A stretch of DNA of 64,000 nucleotides, from NCBI RefSeq assembly GCF_003390335.1, contig NZ_QUOU01000001.1, forward strand, positions 3,100,001-3,164,000. The letters run 5' to 3'. The translations under genes and the position numbers were made by a program. A model generated the notes under the pieces. That model saw only the letters and a program-made list of their open reading frames with translations. It searched no databases and had not been told where the DNA came from. Of this stretch, positions 25,463 to 34,972 are shown piece by piece. Each line of letters opens with the position of its first letter. Positions within the stretch are counted from its first letter, which is position 1. The stretch is from Thalassotalea euphylliae (lineage in GTDB: Bacteria > Pseudomonadota > Gammaproteobacteria > Enterobacterales > Alteromonadaceae).

Positions 25463-26221
25463 ATGTCTAATGTAAAAGCTATTTCTCCACTTGTCATCGG
25501 CGCGCTAACCGCAGGCCTCACCATTGTTAACAACGCCGAAGCGACACTAATTGCAGGTGACGTATCTGGAACATCGCAGCTAGGTTCAAATTTAGTTGCC
25601 GATGGTAGCAATAATTACACTTATTACGACGATGAAAACAACTATTATGGAGAGGATAGAGCGACTTTGTCCATCGATGAAAATGGTATTGATATTATTG
25701 CGCGTAATGAAGTCTTTAGTTACAGCGCTAACTCTAACTACGATGGACAAACCTCTGACGGTTCTTACCTTTACTCAGCGTTTGGCGCTCCACTAGAATT
25801 CAGTGCACAAGATTGTGGTGATGATTTGTGTTTAAGCTTAATCACCGCAGGCACTGTGATAGATCGAAATTTATTCGAAACTAGCACGGCACACGGTATT
25901 TTGTATGAAACAAGCACATTTTTTGGTCTCGATGGTAACAAAACAAGTGAAGAGTTTCTTGGCAATTGGACAGAGGAAGGGTCAACTGGCTATGTAGCCT
26001 TTGCATATACAACACTTTTACCAGAAGAATACAATTTTGACCTTTCACTATTTGAGCAAGGTGAAGGTACCTACAATTTTGGCTGGCTAGAGGTAACACG
26101 TGGTAGTATCAATATCGCTAGTGCCGCTGTGCAAAATACGACTAGCGTACCTGTTTCTGGCACCTTAACCTTGTTTGCGCTTGGTCTTGCCGGTATGCGA
26201 CTGCGTCGCACAAATTGCTGA
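25463..26221 (+). CDS. PEP-CTERM-like exported protein
   Basis: This 252-residue protein has an N-terminal signal peptide (residues 1-27, ending NNAEA). It has an acidic Tyr/Asn/Ser-rich body and a C-terminal sorting tail from residue 229: V-P-V-S-G, a hydrophobic segment LTLFALGLAGM and a basic end RLRRTNC. This matches PEP-CTERM architecture, except that the usual E of VPEP is V and the second P is absent or shifted. Such proteins are cut by EpsH/XrtA-type exosortases and linked to the surface or exopolysaccharide. The sorting enzyme is not in this window. The body has no domain I recognise. Confidence 0.75.
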   Translation: MSNVKAISPLVIGALTAGLTIVNNAEATLIAGDVSGTSQLGSNLVADGSNNYTYYDDENNYYGEDRATLSIDENGIDIIARNEVFSYSANSNYDGQTSDGSYLYSAFGAPLEFSAQDCGDDLCLSLITAGTVIDRNLFETSTAHGILYETSTFFGLDGNKTSEEFLGNWTEEGSTGYVAFAYTTLLPEEYNFDLSLFEQGEGTYNFGWLEVTRGSINIASAAVQNTTSVPVSGTLTLFALGLAGMRLRRTNC

Positions 26222-26399
26222 AGCAGGCGATAAGCCGCTAGCTCGTACTAAGCTATTCAATAGCAAGCTAACAAATAACTGAGGCTTTTCTTTTTCATCG
26301 CTTTGCTTGATCTTTATTGTTTAATGGCAAAAAGAGTAAAGGGCAAAGTGCTAGCAGCAAAGCCTCATTTTCTAACGACATCATCATCAGTGTAGTAAT

Positions 26400-28256
26400 G
26401 TGTCTCAACAACCTGTTTTAGCGATTAATCCCAATTGGGTCGTTTATAAGGGGATGGCGTTTGGTATCAGGCAACCCACCTTATATGGCAACATATGCTG
26501 TAACCCTTGCCCGCCAGAAGTTATTGCCTTTGTCACGAATGTTATTGACAATGGATTAAAACTCCGCCACCCGCAATCGCCTCTATCAAATCAGCAGCCA
26601 GCAAGCCAGCATAATCAGCAACATAACTTTATTGCATTTATTTTGCGGCGCATTATTACTATTCAGCAGCAACATCAAGTGCCTGTGTTCGATGAGTACA
26701 TTATTGGCGAGCACATAAGTGAGCAAAGCTTGAATCCTCAGGTGAGTGTTGCACTCCCTTACAAGTGTCCACAAACGACCTTATCTTTACTCAACTGGTT
26801 CTCATTTGTTGTTAACTATCTTGCCGAGCACTATCAAATTTTTTCAAAGATGTTGTTGCCTGACATACTCCCTTATTTGAAAAGTGCAGAAGATTCACTA
26901 GAGACCATTCGCAGTCAACTTAATACGCTGCAATTAGCTGGCATGAATACCTTCAAATTCCTTAAAGCAGCAAACCAATTGAAGGTACCCGTGACGCCTT
27001 ATACTGCCAATATTTTTCAACTAGGGATCGGGAAAAACAGCTGTTTGCTCGATAGCAGTTATACCGACAAAACAAGTGTTATTGGCGCGAGTATTGCGAA
27101 AAGTAAAATGCAAACAGCCCTGTTGCTAGCAAAAGCTGGATTACCCACCAGCAATAGCACTCCTGTCGCCAGCGAGTTAGATGTTGAAAACTATTGCAAG
27201 GCCCACTCGTTCCCTGTGGTGGTCAAGCCCGACAATTTAGATCAAGGACAGGGCGTATTTGCCTATTTAACGACTGAGCAAGACGCTATAAAAGCCTATG
27301 TGAAGGCGTCTAAATTATCCAAAAACATAATCATGCAGCAGCATGTATTCGGTAACGACTATCGTTTAACTGTGTTTCAAAACAAAGTGATAAAAGTGGT
27401 CAAACGCAATGCTGCCGGCATTATTGGCGACGGCCATTCGTCAATTGCTTGCCTAGTGGCTAAGGCACAACAAACAACTTTTGCTCAAGGTGTGTTTCGA
27501 ACCACAGGTAAAGCGCTAATATCACTCGACGAAGAAGCCTTAGATCTGATTGCAGCACAAGGCTATAAAGCTGATAGTATTTTACCTGACAGTGAATTTA
27601 TAATGCTGCGGCGTAAAAGCAACATGTCTACGGGTGGCACCGTGGAATTGGTTGATCTCAACAAGGTTCATCCAGACAACATCCAATTAGCGATCAATGC
27701 AGCAACCTTAGCCAACCTAGATCTTGCAGGCATCGATTTGATTATTGGCAATATCGAACAATCGTGGTTGGATATTCCGTCAACTATTTGTGAACTCAAT
27801 GCACAACCACAAATTGGTGACACAGTAACACCGACGATCTACAAAGACATTCTGAAAGCAATGCTGAACGACATGCCAAATTCACCTATTCATTTGCTAA
27901 TTTGCGGTGAAGTAGAGTCAGAAATAGCCAACGCCTTGGATAATGAATTGCCACCTAGCTCGGCCAGCCATGCCGTTGTCTCTAAAGCAGGAATTCAGAT
28001 AGATGGCACTATGGTCACTAGTACTTTTACTAACAACTTTGACGCACTCATCGCCGCTGTTTGCATGAAAAACATTGCGTCAGCTGTATGTGTAATGACA
28101 ATAGATGAAGTTATTACGCTTGGTTTGCCTATCCCTCACTTTGAACGTATAACCGTACTGGTTCCTGATAGCAGTAAAACAGCAGAATATAACAATAAGC
28201 TCTCAAAATTATGTCGTGCCCACTGCGACACATTTTTAGTTAAGGTCGTAGCTTGA
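26400..28256 (+). CDS. ATP-grasp ligase related to cyanophycin synthetase, without a Mur-ligase module
   Basis: This 618-residue protein starts at GTG. Residues about 215-480 form an ATP-grasp domain like that of CphA/GshB: D-x-TS-x-IGASIAKSK, LLAKAGLPTS, FPVVVKPDNLDQGQGV, a QQHVFGNDYRL strand, and ICELNAQPQIG with the metal-binding E and N. The first 200 residues are unlike named domains. CphA's GTNGKTT Mur-ligase P-loop is absent; the C-terminal 130 residues (IQIDGTMV, VCVMTIDEVI) may be a remnant of that region. It should join a carboxylate to an amine using ATP. It overlaps the methyltransferase gene by 4 bases, suggesting a two-step small-molecule or peptide pathway. Confidence 0.75.
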   Translation: MSQQPVLAINPNWVVYKGMAFGIRQPTLYGNICCNPCPPEVIAFVTNVIDNGLKLRHPQSPLSNQQPASQHNQQHNFIAFILRRIITIQQQHQVPVFDEYIIGEHISEQSLNPQVSVALPYKCPQTTLSLLNWFSFVVNYLAEHYQIFSKMLLPDILPYLKSAEDSLETIRSQLNTLQLAGMNTFKFLKAANQLKVPVTPYTANIFQLGIGKNSCLLDSSYTDKTSVIGASIAKSKMQTALLLAKAGLPTSNSTPVASELDVENYCKAHSFPVVVKPDNLDQGQGVFAYLTTEQDAIKAYVKASKLSKNIIMQQHVFGNDYRLTVFQNKVIKVVKRNAAGIIGDGHSSIACLVAKAQQTTFAQGVFRTTGKALISLDEEALDLIAAQGYKADSILPDSEFIMLRRKSNMSTGGTVELVDLNKVHPDNIQLAINAATLANLDLAGIDLIIGNIEQSWLDIPSTICELNAQPQIGDTVTPTIYKDILKAMLNDMPNSPIHLLICGEVESEIANALDNELPPSSASHAVVSKAGIQIDGTMVTSTFTNNFDALIAAVCMKNIASAVCVMTIDEVITLGLPIPHFERITVLVPDSSKTAEYNNKLSKLCRAHCDTFLVKVVA

Positions 28257-28984
28257 ATTACAGTGAAATTTTTGATTTACGAGGTAGCCAATACCATCAA
28301 GCCATGACGACTTACCCCAATGCAAGGCAAGATGAATTCATACTTCCAATGTCGTTATTTGATATGACACGAATCTCTACACTTGCTGATATTCCTTCGG
28401 GTGGCGGTTATATCTCTAACTACATACCTGATCACGTTCGCCTAAAGTGTTTGGAGTCATCTGAACAATTTGCTGACATCTGTCGCAGTCAATGCCTAGA
28501 TGTGGTTAATTTCTCCGCTCACTCGATACCTCTTGAGAACAACAGCATTGATGGCATTATTTCTATTGCAGGCTTACATCATGAAGATAATAAATTTCTC
28601 CTTTTCAAAGAAATGCGAAGAGTACTAAGTAGTAGCGGGCAATTAGTAATCGCTGACGTTGAAGAAAATAGTGGTGTGGCTAAGTTTTTAGACCTTTTTG
28701 TTGGGCAACATAATGAAACTGGGCATCAGGGACTGTTTTTCAATACCACCACCAACGACATGTTACACGCTGCAGGTTTTTCCAACATTAAACGTAAACG
28801 CCTCAAGTACCACTGGCAATTCACCTCTGTGGCCGACATGCTCAACTACATACGATTGCTGTTCGGTTTAACTAAGGTGACTGATCAACAAATTTACCAA
28901 GGACTAAATAACTTTCTTGCCTTTAATCACAGCGCTGATGGCGTCAAACTTGACTGGGAACTTCTCTGTTATTATCAAAATTAA
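28253..28984 (+). CDS. Class I SAM-dependent methyltransferase
   Basis: This 243-residue Rossmann-fold methyltransferase has motif I LADIPSGGGYI (about residues 42-52), an acidic residue after the second strand (CLESSEQ), the post-strand-4 motif DGIISIAGLHH, and a family-typical REF-like segment EMRRVLSSSGQLVIADVEE. The TTG start overlaps the TGA of the ATP-grasp gene, so translation is coupled. It probably methylates the ligase's product or substrate. Which atom is methylated is unknown. Confidence 0.85.
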   Translation: MNYSEIFDLRGSQYHQAMTTYPNARQDEFILPMSLFDMTRISTLADIPSGGGYISNYIPDHVRLKCLESSEQFADICRSQCLDVVNFSAHSIPLENNSIDGIISIAGLHHEDNKFLLFKEMRRVLSSSGQLVIADVEENSGVAKFLDLFVGQHNETGHQGLFFNTTTNDMLHAAGFSNIKRKRLKYHWQFTSVADMLNYIRLLFGLTKVTDQQIYQGLNNFLAFNHSADGVKLDWELLCYYQN

Positions 28985-29071
28985 TCGCAATATTCTAGAT
29001 CTTATCAATTAAGCCTTTTAATTCTCGTTGAATGATTAAGTATTTATTTCAATTGGTATTAGGGAAGCATT

Positions 29072-29755
29072 TTGAGTATTTTTAATATCAACAACCGCTC
29101 TGAAAGTTGGCGAATATCTCGTCAATTCATATTGGGCGGATATGGATTGTCCAACAAGCTTGCGAATAAAGTTGTTTCAAATGTCGGCCAAGAGCTTTCA
29201 GGAGAAGTTGAACTTGAATTGTTTTGGACAGGCTTTCGGGATTATTGCCACAGTCAATCAATTACCTTGGAAAACAAATCGCTATTAAATGAGGTTGGGA
29301 TTGCGTTTGAAAAGAACTTTTCTACGCTTTTTGAGCAAGTGGAAAGTTTCAATAAACGCAATACAGTAAAGCTAAGAATTGATAGCTCAAAGCATAACTA
29401 CAGACTCAATAATCAGAGCCTTTGCAAGTTGGTTAAGAATCTCTATCATACAGAGATTGATATTGTTATTTCCACAGGCAACAGCCTATTGGTTGGTGAA
29501 GTTAAGTCAGAGGTTAGCTTCAATGCAAATTCTGAATACGTTTTGGTTCACCAATTAATTCGTCAATATGTAATGGCAACAATTCTTGTACACCTGTTAA
29601 ATATCAATGGTCAAAACATTACTCAAATCACGCCCTTCGTGATAGCAGAAAAAAATGTATCAAGAAGTGCTCAAGTAAGGTTTATGATTGATTCAGGATG
29701 GTTGCACCAGTCCAATATTTTTGATTGGTCTGTGCTTGAGGAAAAAGTCAGCTAA
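29072..29755 (+). CDS. PD-(D/E)XK-like hypothetical protein in a cassette-like setting
   Basis: This 227-residue protein starts at TTG with an AGGGAAG ribosome site. A nuclease-fold core is visible near residues 130-165: E-I-D-I-V-I, a strand, then G-E-V-K-S, followed by a helix (HQLIRQY), which fits D...ExK. No family name could be assigned. The stop codon lies inside GCTAACAAGG, the arrangement seen when a cassette gene ends within the first core site of an integron attC. It is probably horizontally acquired. A host-defence or DNA-processing role is plausible but not shown. Confidence 0.6.
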   Translation: MSIFNINNRSESWRISRQFILGGYGLSNKLANKVVSNVGQELSGEVELELFWTGFRDYCHSQSITLENKSLLNEVGIAFEKNFSTLFEQVESFNKRNTVKLRIDSSKHNYRLNNQSLCKLVKNLYHTEIDIVISTGNSLLVGEVKSEVSFNANSEYVLVHQLIRQYVMATILVHLLNINGQNITQITPFVIAEKNVSRSAQVRFMIDSGWLHQSNIFDWSVLEEKVS

Positions 29756-29945
29756 CAAGGCTTTAAAATGGACAAAAAAACTGTTGGCTCTTATCGCTTC
29801 GCTTAGGTGTTGGTGGCATAGTTGCGAGGTTGGGCTAAACACCTAACGAGTGGCTCAATCGAACTTGTAACGCTTGTCTCGTTTTTTGCAAAAGACGCAA
29901 AAACACACGCCAATCATTACAAGTCTGTTAACTAAAACATTAGGC
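29751..29945 (+). other. attC-like (integron cassette) remnant
   Basis: GCTAACAAGG at 29751-29760 resembles an R'' site and contains the stop of the gene before it. A second candidate, CCTAACGAG (29842), pairs loosely with CATTAGGC (29938-29945). Between them lie perfect arms ACTTGTAA (29863-29870) and TTACAAGT (29917-29924). A further CCTAACAAAG at 30390 contains the stop of the next gene. The full length is long for one site and the R' GTT is degenerate, so this may be two merged or decayed sites. No integron integrase is in the window. Confidence 0.4.
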
Positions 29946-29953
29946 AATACAGC

Positions 29954-30394
29954 ATGGATGATCAAAATATTAGATTAGAACTTTATAAAGTATATGCTTC
30001 CTCCATATATTCTTTTGAGGATAGGGCGCAGGTTACTAGCAGACTGCTCGTCACACTAAATTTGGCGCTAACATCTGCTATTGCATTTGGGTTTTCGAGT
30101 AAGTCAATTAATTTGCCAATTTTCGCTACACTTGGTCTAATTTTTTGTGCGGTACTTTTTTGTATCGTTTGGTGGCTAATACTCCGTTCTATTACAAGAC
30201 ATACGAGCGCAAAACACGAGGTGCTGCAAGAAATTGAGAAAAGCTTTCCAGTAAAACCTTATACCGATGAATGGCACAGTAAATTGGGGTCTGGCAAAGG
30301 TTATATAAAAACCACCACGCTCAATGAAATCTTTCCTTGGGTGTTTATACTAGCCTATGTTGTCTTAGGTATAATTAAATACACAAATGCCTAA
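29954..30394 (+). CDS. RipA-family-like small membrane protein
   Basis: This 146-residue protein has a short N-terminal helix (LYKVYASSIYSFEDRAQVTSR), two central membrane segments (about residues 32-52 and 55-78), a soluble loop with the typical W-W-L-I-L-R-S and YTDEWHSKLG segments, and a final membrane segment (128-141). This layout and these motifs fit the RipA octameric membrane protein family. Their function is poorly known. The gene begins just after the attC-like sequence and its stop sits in CCTAACAAAG, so it looks like a mobile cassette. Confidence 0.65.
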   Translation: MDDQNIRLELYKVYASSIYSFEDRAQVTSRLLVTLNLALTSAIAFGFSSKSINLPIFATLGLIFCAVLFCIVWWLILRSITRHTSAKHEVLQEIEKSFPVKPYTDEWHSKLGSGKGYIKTTTLNEIFPWVFILAYVVLGIIKYTNA

Positions 30395-30418
30395 CAAAGT
30401 TGTCATGTTCGCCAACAA

Positions 30419-30793
30419 ATGACTGCACAGAGAAAATCACAGATGATTCGTAATTTTTTAGAAACGAAAAAACAAATACAGCACTCTGCTCATGAAGGAA
30501 TAGGCTCTGTTGAATTATATGAGATATGGGGCAAGTCAGACTTCGTTAGTCACTGTGACTTTATCGACCGACAGGTTATCCCTCCCAATTCCACAGTTGG
30601 CTACCATAAACATGGTAACAACGAAGAAATGTATATCATTCTTGAGGGCTCAGGGACAATGACCATTGATAACCAAGAAGTTAAGGTTAAAAAAGGCGAT
30701 ATGATCAAAAATAAGCCTTTTGGGGAGCACGGTTTGGTTAATGACTCAGATTCAGACATTGACCTTTTAATTATTCAGTTTGGTCTAGGTTAA
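30419..30793 (+). CDS. Cupin-domain protein
   Basis: This 124-residue single-domain cupin has the first motif around GYHKHGNNEEMYIILEGSG (G-x5-H-x-H-x3,4-E-x6-G) and the second around GDMIKNKPFGEHG, giving a metal site of three His and one Glu. Such small cupins act as dioxygenases, isomerases or binding proteins, and the reaction cannot be read here. A later in-frame ATG at 30443 is an alternative start. It follows the cassette-like genes, and the terminator at 30851 lies behind it. Confidence 0.8.
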   Translation: MTAQRKSQMIRNFLETKKQIQHSAHEGIGSVELYEIWGKSDFVSHCDFIDRQVIPPNSTVGYHKHGNNEEMYIILEGSGTMTIDNQEVKVKKGDMIKNKPFGEHGLVNDSDSDIDLLIIQFGLG

Positions 30794-30850
30794 TCTTCAT
30801 ATAGCAAGCTATTAAAGTAAGGCCCAGAAGACCTTACCTCAGAAATACAA

Positions 30851-30873
30851 AAAAGGCGCTATTAGCGCCTTTT
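30851..30873. terminator. Bidirectional hairpin terminator
   Basis: Perfect arms AAAAGGCGCT (30851-30860) and AGCGCCTTTT (30864-30873) with a 3-base loop lie between the convergent cupin and fumarase genes. A/T runs on both sides suit termination from either direction. Confidence 0.9.
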
Positions 30874-30946
30874 CAATATTTGTTTAAAACGGTGTGTTTA
30901 AAGCCATGTGCTTAATGCTTAACGCCTAAAACATTTTAGCCTCGGC

Positions 30947-32470
30947 TTACGCGCCGAGCTTTTCGTCTAGCTCTTCAATTTTCGCTTGCCAGATAGCTGG
31001 GCCCGTCACGTGAGCAGATTCACCTGTGCTGTCTACTGCGACAGTTACCGGCATATCTTCAACGTCAAACTCGTAAATCGCTTCCATACCTAAGTCTTCA
31101 AACGCAACCACTTTCGCGTGTTTGATCGCTTTTGACACTAAGTATGCAGCGCCGCCTACCGCCATTAAGTACACTGATTTGTTGTGCTTAATAGATTCAC
31201 ACGTTGCTGGGCCACGCTCAGCTTTACCAATCGAGCCAATTAAGCCCGTTTGCGATAGCATTAAGTCAGTGAACTTATCCATACGTGTTGCCGTTGTTGG
31301 GCCTGCAGGGCCTACCGCTTCGTCGCCAATGGCGTCAACTGGGCCTACGTAGTAAATAAACTTGTCAGTGAAATCTACGGGCAATTCTTCGCCGTTTGCC
31401 ATCATTTCTTGAATGCGCTTATGAGCAGCGTCACGACCCGTTAAGATCTTACCGCTAAGCAATAAGGTTTCCCCTGTTTTCCACTCGCTGACATCGGCTT
31501 TTTTCAGGTCGTTTACGTTAACGCGGCGCACGTTGTCGCCTACTTCCCATGTAATCTCTGGCCAGTCTTCTAATTTAGGCGGTGTTAATTCCGCAGGACC
31601 TGACCCATTCAAATGGAAGTGTACGTGACGAGTTGCCGCACAGTTAGGGATCATGACCACAGGCTTAGACGCAGCGTGGGTAGGTGCTGAGTTGATTTTC
31701 ACATCAACTACAGTGGTTAAACCGCCAAGACCTTGCGCACCAATGCCTAGCTTGTTAACACGCTCGTAAATTTCTAAACGCAATTCTTCTTCCGCGTTTT
31801 GTGGGCCACGATCGAGCAATTCTTGAATGTCTACCGGGTCCATTAAGCTTTCTTTGGCGAGTACGCCCGCTTTTTCAGCCGTACCGCCAACACCAATACC
31901 AATCATACCTGGTGGACACCAGCCAGCGCCCATTTTCGGTAAGGTTTCAACCACCCAATCAGCGATTGAGTCAGACGGGTTTAACATCGCCATTTTGGTT
32001 TTGTTTTCACTACCGCCACCTTTCGCGGCGATCATCACTTCCACTTCGTTGCCTTCCACTAGGTCGATATGAACAACTGATGGCGTGTTATCTTTGGTAT
32101 TTTTGCGCGTGCCCGCAGGGTCTGCCACGATAGATGCTCGCAGTGGGTTATCTGGGTTCATGTAAGCACGGCGCGTACCTTCATCGACCATTTGTTGCAC
32201 TGTCATGTCCGTGTTGTCCCACTGCACAGCCATCCCCACTTTTACGAAACAGGTTACGATACCTGTGTCTTGACAAATTGGGCGCTTGCCCGTCGCCGAC
32301 ATACGCGAGTTGATCAGAATTTGTGCAACAGCGTCTTTCGCCGCTTGGCTTTCTTCTCTGTGGTAAGCCTTTTCAAGTGCCTGAACAAAATCCAATGGAT
32401 GGTAGTAAGAAATGTATTGCAATGCGTCTGCAATCGATTCGATAAAGTCTTGTTGTTTAATGATAGCCAT
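30947..32470 (-). CDS. fumA: Fumarate hydratase, class I (iron-sulfur)
   Basis: This 507-residue [4Fe-4S] enzyme interconverts fumarate and malate in the TCA cycle. Cluster cysteines are visible at C66 (RPICQDTG), in IPNCAATRH and in GPATCESIKHN. The single-chain length and order (N-terminal alpha part, C-terminal beta part with GPVDAIGDEAVGPAGPTTATRM) are those of FumA/FumB, not class II FumC. It is a single gene with a terminator behind it. Whether fumA or fumB is the closer name cannot be told. Confidence 0.95.
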   Translation of the reverse strand: MAIIKQQDFIESIADALQYISYYHPLDFVQALEKAYHREESQAAKDAVAQILINSRMSATGKRPICQDTGIVTCFVKVGMAVQWDNTDMTVQQMVDEGTRRAYMNPDNPLRASIVADPAGTRKNTKDNTPSVVHIDLVEGNEVEVMIAAKGGGSENKTKMAMLNPSDSIADWVVETLPKMGAGWCPPGMIGIGVGGTAEKAGVLAKESLMDPVDIQELLDRGPQNAEEELRLEIYERVNKLGIGAQGLGGLTTVVDVKINSAPTHAASKPVVMIPNCAATRHVHFHLNGSGPAELTPPKLEDWPEITWEVGDNVRRVNVNDLKKADVSEWKTGETLLLSGKILTGRDAAHKRIQEMMANGEELPVDFTDKFIYYVGPVDAIGDEAVGPAGPTTATRMDKFTDLMLSQTGLIGSIGKAERGPATCESIKHNKSVYLMAVGGAAYLVSKAIKHAKVVAFEDLGMEAIYEFDVEDMPVTVAVDSTGESAHVTGPAIWQAKIEELDEKLGA

Positions 32471-32713
32471 GTACTTATATGCCCTCTTTTTGCTCTTGCT
32501 GAGCTGATGTTTTTACTTTCAACCGCGCTAAGGTTTGCCCAACCTCAGCCAAGATTAACGCACGAGTGCGTTCGGTTTCCCCCCTCTCAATGGTTGAAAG
32601 TTAAATTTTTGCCGATATGATACCCTGCTTATATCAGTGCTGCTAGTCAATTATTGTGATTGCGACTATTGATGTTTTCGATAAAAAAGCGCTGAAATTT
32701 TCACTAAAAATAC

Positions 32714-34180
32714 ATGCCCAACAGGTGTCTTTTGCCAGCTTTGAATAACACGCTTGAGCTCATCGCTCGCCCTATTACCAACCTACAGCCACAAGCACTT
32801 GAGCAGCTATTTGCTCATTTTGCGAAAACGCCGTGGAGCTTTTGGCTAGACTCCTGTGATAGCGACCACCAAGACAGTCGTTTTGACATTACCGTAACTA
32901 ACCCTATCGTTACGCTGGAAACGCAAGCAAAAACAAATTCCATCAGCGATAACACTAAGTCAACAACTGCCGTGACCACGAAGGTTGTGGCGCACCACCC
33001 TGATTACCAAGCGCTTGCAGGAAATTTTGACGGCGATCCATTAGCGCAGCTAAAAGCAGTCGAGCGCAGCGTTTTCGAACAATTCACCTTGCCAGCATCG
33101 CATTTGCCTTTTAAAGCGGGTGGCATCGGTTACTTTAGCTATGATTTAGGCCGCTGCTTTGAACGTCTGCCCAGTATTGCCAGCGACGATATTAACTTAC
33201 CGTTAATGGCGGTGGGTATTTACACGCAAGCATTGGTTTTCGACCGAAGCGACAACCAGCTTTACTTGATTGCTCCTAGCGATAATTGGCAAACACAAGC
33301 CGATAAGGTAATGACGCTACTCGCCACTCAAAGTGCCAGTACCGAAAATTTTTCGCTCACTAACGCATGGCAAGCAAATATGACGCAAACTCAGTATCAA
33401 GAGAAGTTTGCGCAGGTGCAGGAATATTTGCACTCAGGTGATTGTTACCAAATTAACCTCGCCCAACGATTTCAAGCAGATTATCAAGGTGATGAGTACA
33501 GTGCGTACTTAGCACTTCGCGCGGCGAATCAAGCGCCATTTTCAGCATTTTTGCGCCTGCCAAGCCACACCATTGTCAGTATCTCCCCTGAGCGTTTTTT
33601 ACAATTAACTGGCGATAAAGTGCAAACCAAGCCGATTAAAGGCACACTTGCGCGCGGTGAAACTGAGCAAGTCGATAAGGCGAATGCCAAGCAGCTTAGC
33701 CAATCGATCAAAGACCGCGCCGAAAACTTAATGATTGTTGATTTACTGAGAAATGATCTTAGCCGCGTTTGCCAAGCAGGAAGTGTCAAAGTACCTAAAT
33801 TATTTGATATTGAGAGCTTTCCTGCGGTGCATCATTTAGTCAGTACCGTGGAGGGCCAGCTGGCAAGTGAGCACGATGGCACCGATTTACTGCGCGCGGC
33901 ATTTCCTGGCGGCTCAATAACTGGCGCACCAAAGATTCGCGCCATGGAAATTATCGAAGAGTTAGAGCCGCACCGCCGCAACCTTTACTGCGGTTCAATA
34001 GGTTATTTATCGGCGTGTGGTAACATGGATACTAGCATTACCATTCGTACGCTGGTTTGCCAACACAACAAAATATACTGCTGGGCCGGTGGCGGCTTGG
34101 TTGCTGATTCAAAAGTTGATAGCGAATACCAAGAAACTTTTGATAAGGTAAGAAAAATACTACCTGTGCTGAGTAAATAG
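32714..34180 (+). CDS. pabB: Aminodeoxychorismate synthase component I
   Basis: PabB aminates chorismate to 4-amino-4-deoxychorismate for folate synthesis, with ammonia from PabA. The 488 residues show an N-terminal Anth_synt_I_N domain (GIGYFSYDLGR) and the chorismate-binding domain with QINLAQRF, PIKGT, DLLRNDLSRV and PGGSITGAPK. The PIKGT lysine marks PabB rather than anthranilate synthase TrpE. It is followed 22 bases later by nudL, the same pair as in E. coli. Confidence 0.93.
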   Translation: MPNRCLLPALNNTLELIARPITNLQPQALEQLFAHFAKTPWSFWLDSCDSDHQDSRFDITVTNPIVTLETQAKTNSISDNTKSTTAVTTKVVAHHPDYQALAGNFDGDPLAQLKAVERSVFEQFTLPASHLPFKAGGIGYFSYDLGRCFERLPSIASDDINLPLMAVGIYTQALVFDRSDNQLYLIAPSDNWQTQADKVMTLLATQSASTENFSLTNAWQANMTQTQYQEKFAQVQEYLHSGDCYQINLAQRFQADYQGDEYSAYLALRAANQAPFSAFLRLPSHTIVSISPERFLQLTGDKVQTKPIKGTLARGETEQVDKANAKQLSQSIKDRAENLMIVDLLRNDLSRVCQAGSVKVPKLFDIESFPAVHHLVSTVEGQLASEHDGTDLLRAAFPGGSITGAPKIRAMEIIEELEPHRRNLYCGSIGYLSACGNMDTSITIRTLVCQHNKIYCWAGGGLVADSKVDSEYQETFDKVRKILPVLSK

Positions 34181-34202
34181 CGCGTTATATGAGGGGTGAG
34201 TT

Positions 34203-34799
34203 ATGGACAAACAGGATTTTGTGCAACGGTTTCAATATCAATCATTAGAGCCTTCAACTCACCGCTTTAAATTTCCGCGTGCCGTAAAAGAGTCGGCAGT
34301 ACTTATCCCGCTGTGCCAAACCACCCCTGACTCTAATGAGCTTTCCATCGTACTCACTAAGCGCGCAAGCCACTTAAAACACCACCCTGGGCAAGTGAGC
34401 TTTCCCGGTGGCAAGGTCGAAGAAAGCGATCAATCCAAAGTTGATACGGCGCTGCGCGAAGCGGAAGAAGAAATCGGTTTAGCGCGCCAGCAAATAAATG
34501 TGATTGGTCAACTGCGTGACTACCATACCATCACGGGTTTTAATATTACGCCCATTATTGGCTTAGTAGAGGGAGCCATGGCGCTTAACATCGACCATAA
34601 CGAAGTTGCGGAAGTGTTTACTGTGCCGCTAAAGCACTTTATCGATGGTAAAAACCACACCAAACTTGCCACCTACCATCGAGGCTTCAAGCATTTTGTG
34701 CATTTTATGCCTTATCAAAAACACCAAATATGGGGGGCAACGGCTGCAATCATCGCAGATCTTGTCGCCCACTTATCGCCTGAGCCTGCTGGGGTATAA
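34203..34799 (+). CDS. nudL: Nudix CoA pyrophosphatase NudL
   Basis: This 198-residue Nudix hydrolase has the Nudix box at residues 70-93 (starting GKVEES and ending REAEEEIGL). Just before it lies the HHPGQVSFPGG segment typical of the CoA-diphosphatase (NudL/YeaB, Pcd1) branch. It would split CoA-type pyrophosphates to 4'-phosphopantetheine and 3',5'-ADP. It is in an apparent operon with pabB. Confidence 0.9.
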   Translation: MDKQDFVQRFQYQSLEPSTHRFKFPRAVKESAVLIPLCQTTPDSNELSIVLTKRASHLKHHPGQVSFPGGKVEESDQSKVDTALREAEEEIGLARQQINVIGQLRDYHTITGFNITPIIGLVEGAMALNIDHNEVAEVFTVPLKHFIDGKNHTKLATYHRGFKHFVHFMPYQKHQIWGATAAIIADLVAHLSPEPAGV

Positions 34800-34972
34800 G
34801 CGCATTAGGCACGCGCTAGTCAACTTATGCCAGTCAAGTAAAGCTGACAGTATCATCTATAATTTAGCGTATAACTGAACCCGTTAGTTTTTTATTGAAT
34901 AGCTTTTCTGTAAAATTACCGAATTATATTTTCAATAAAAATAAATAAGCGATTTTTTATTCAGGTATTTGC

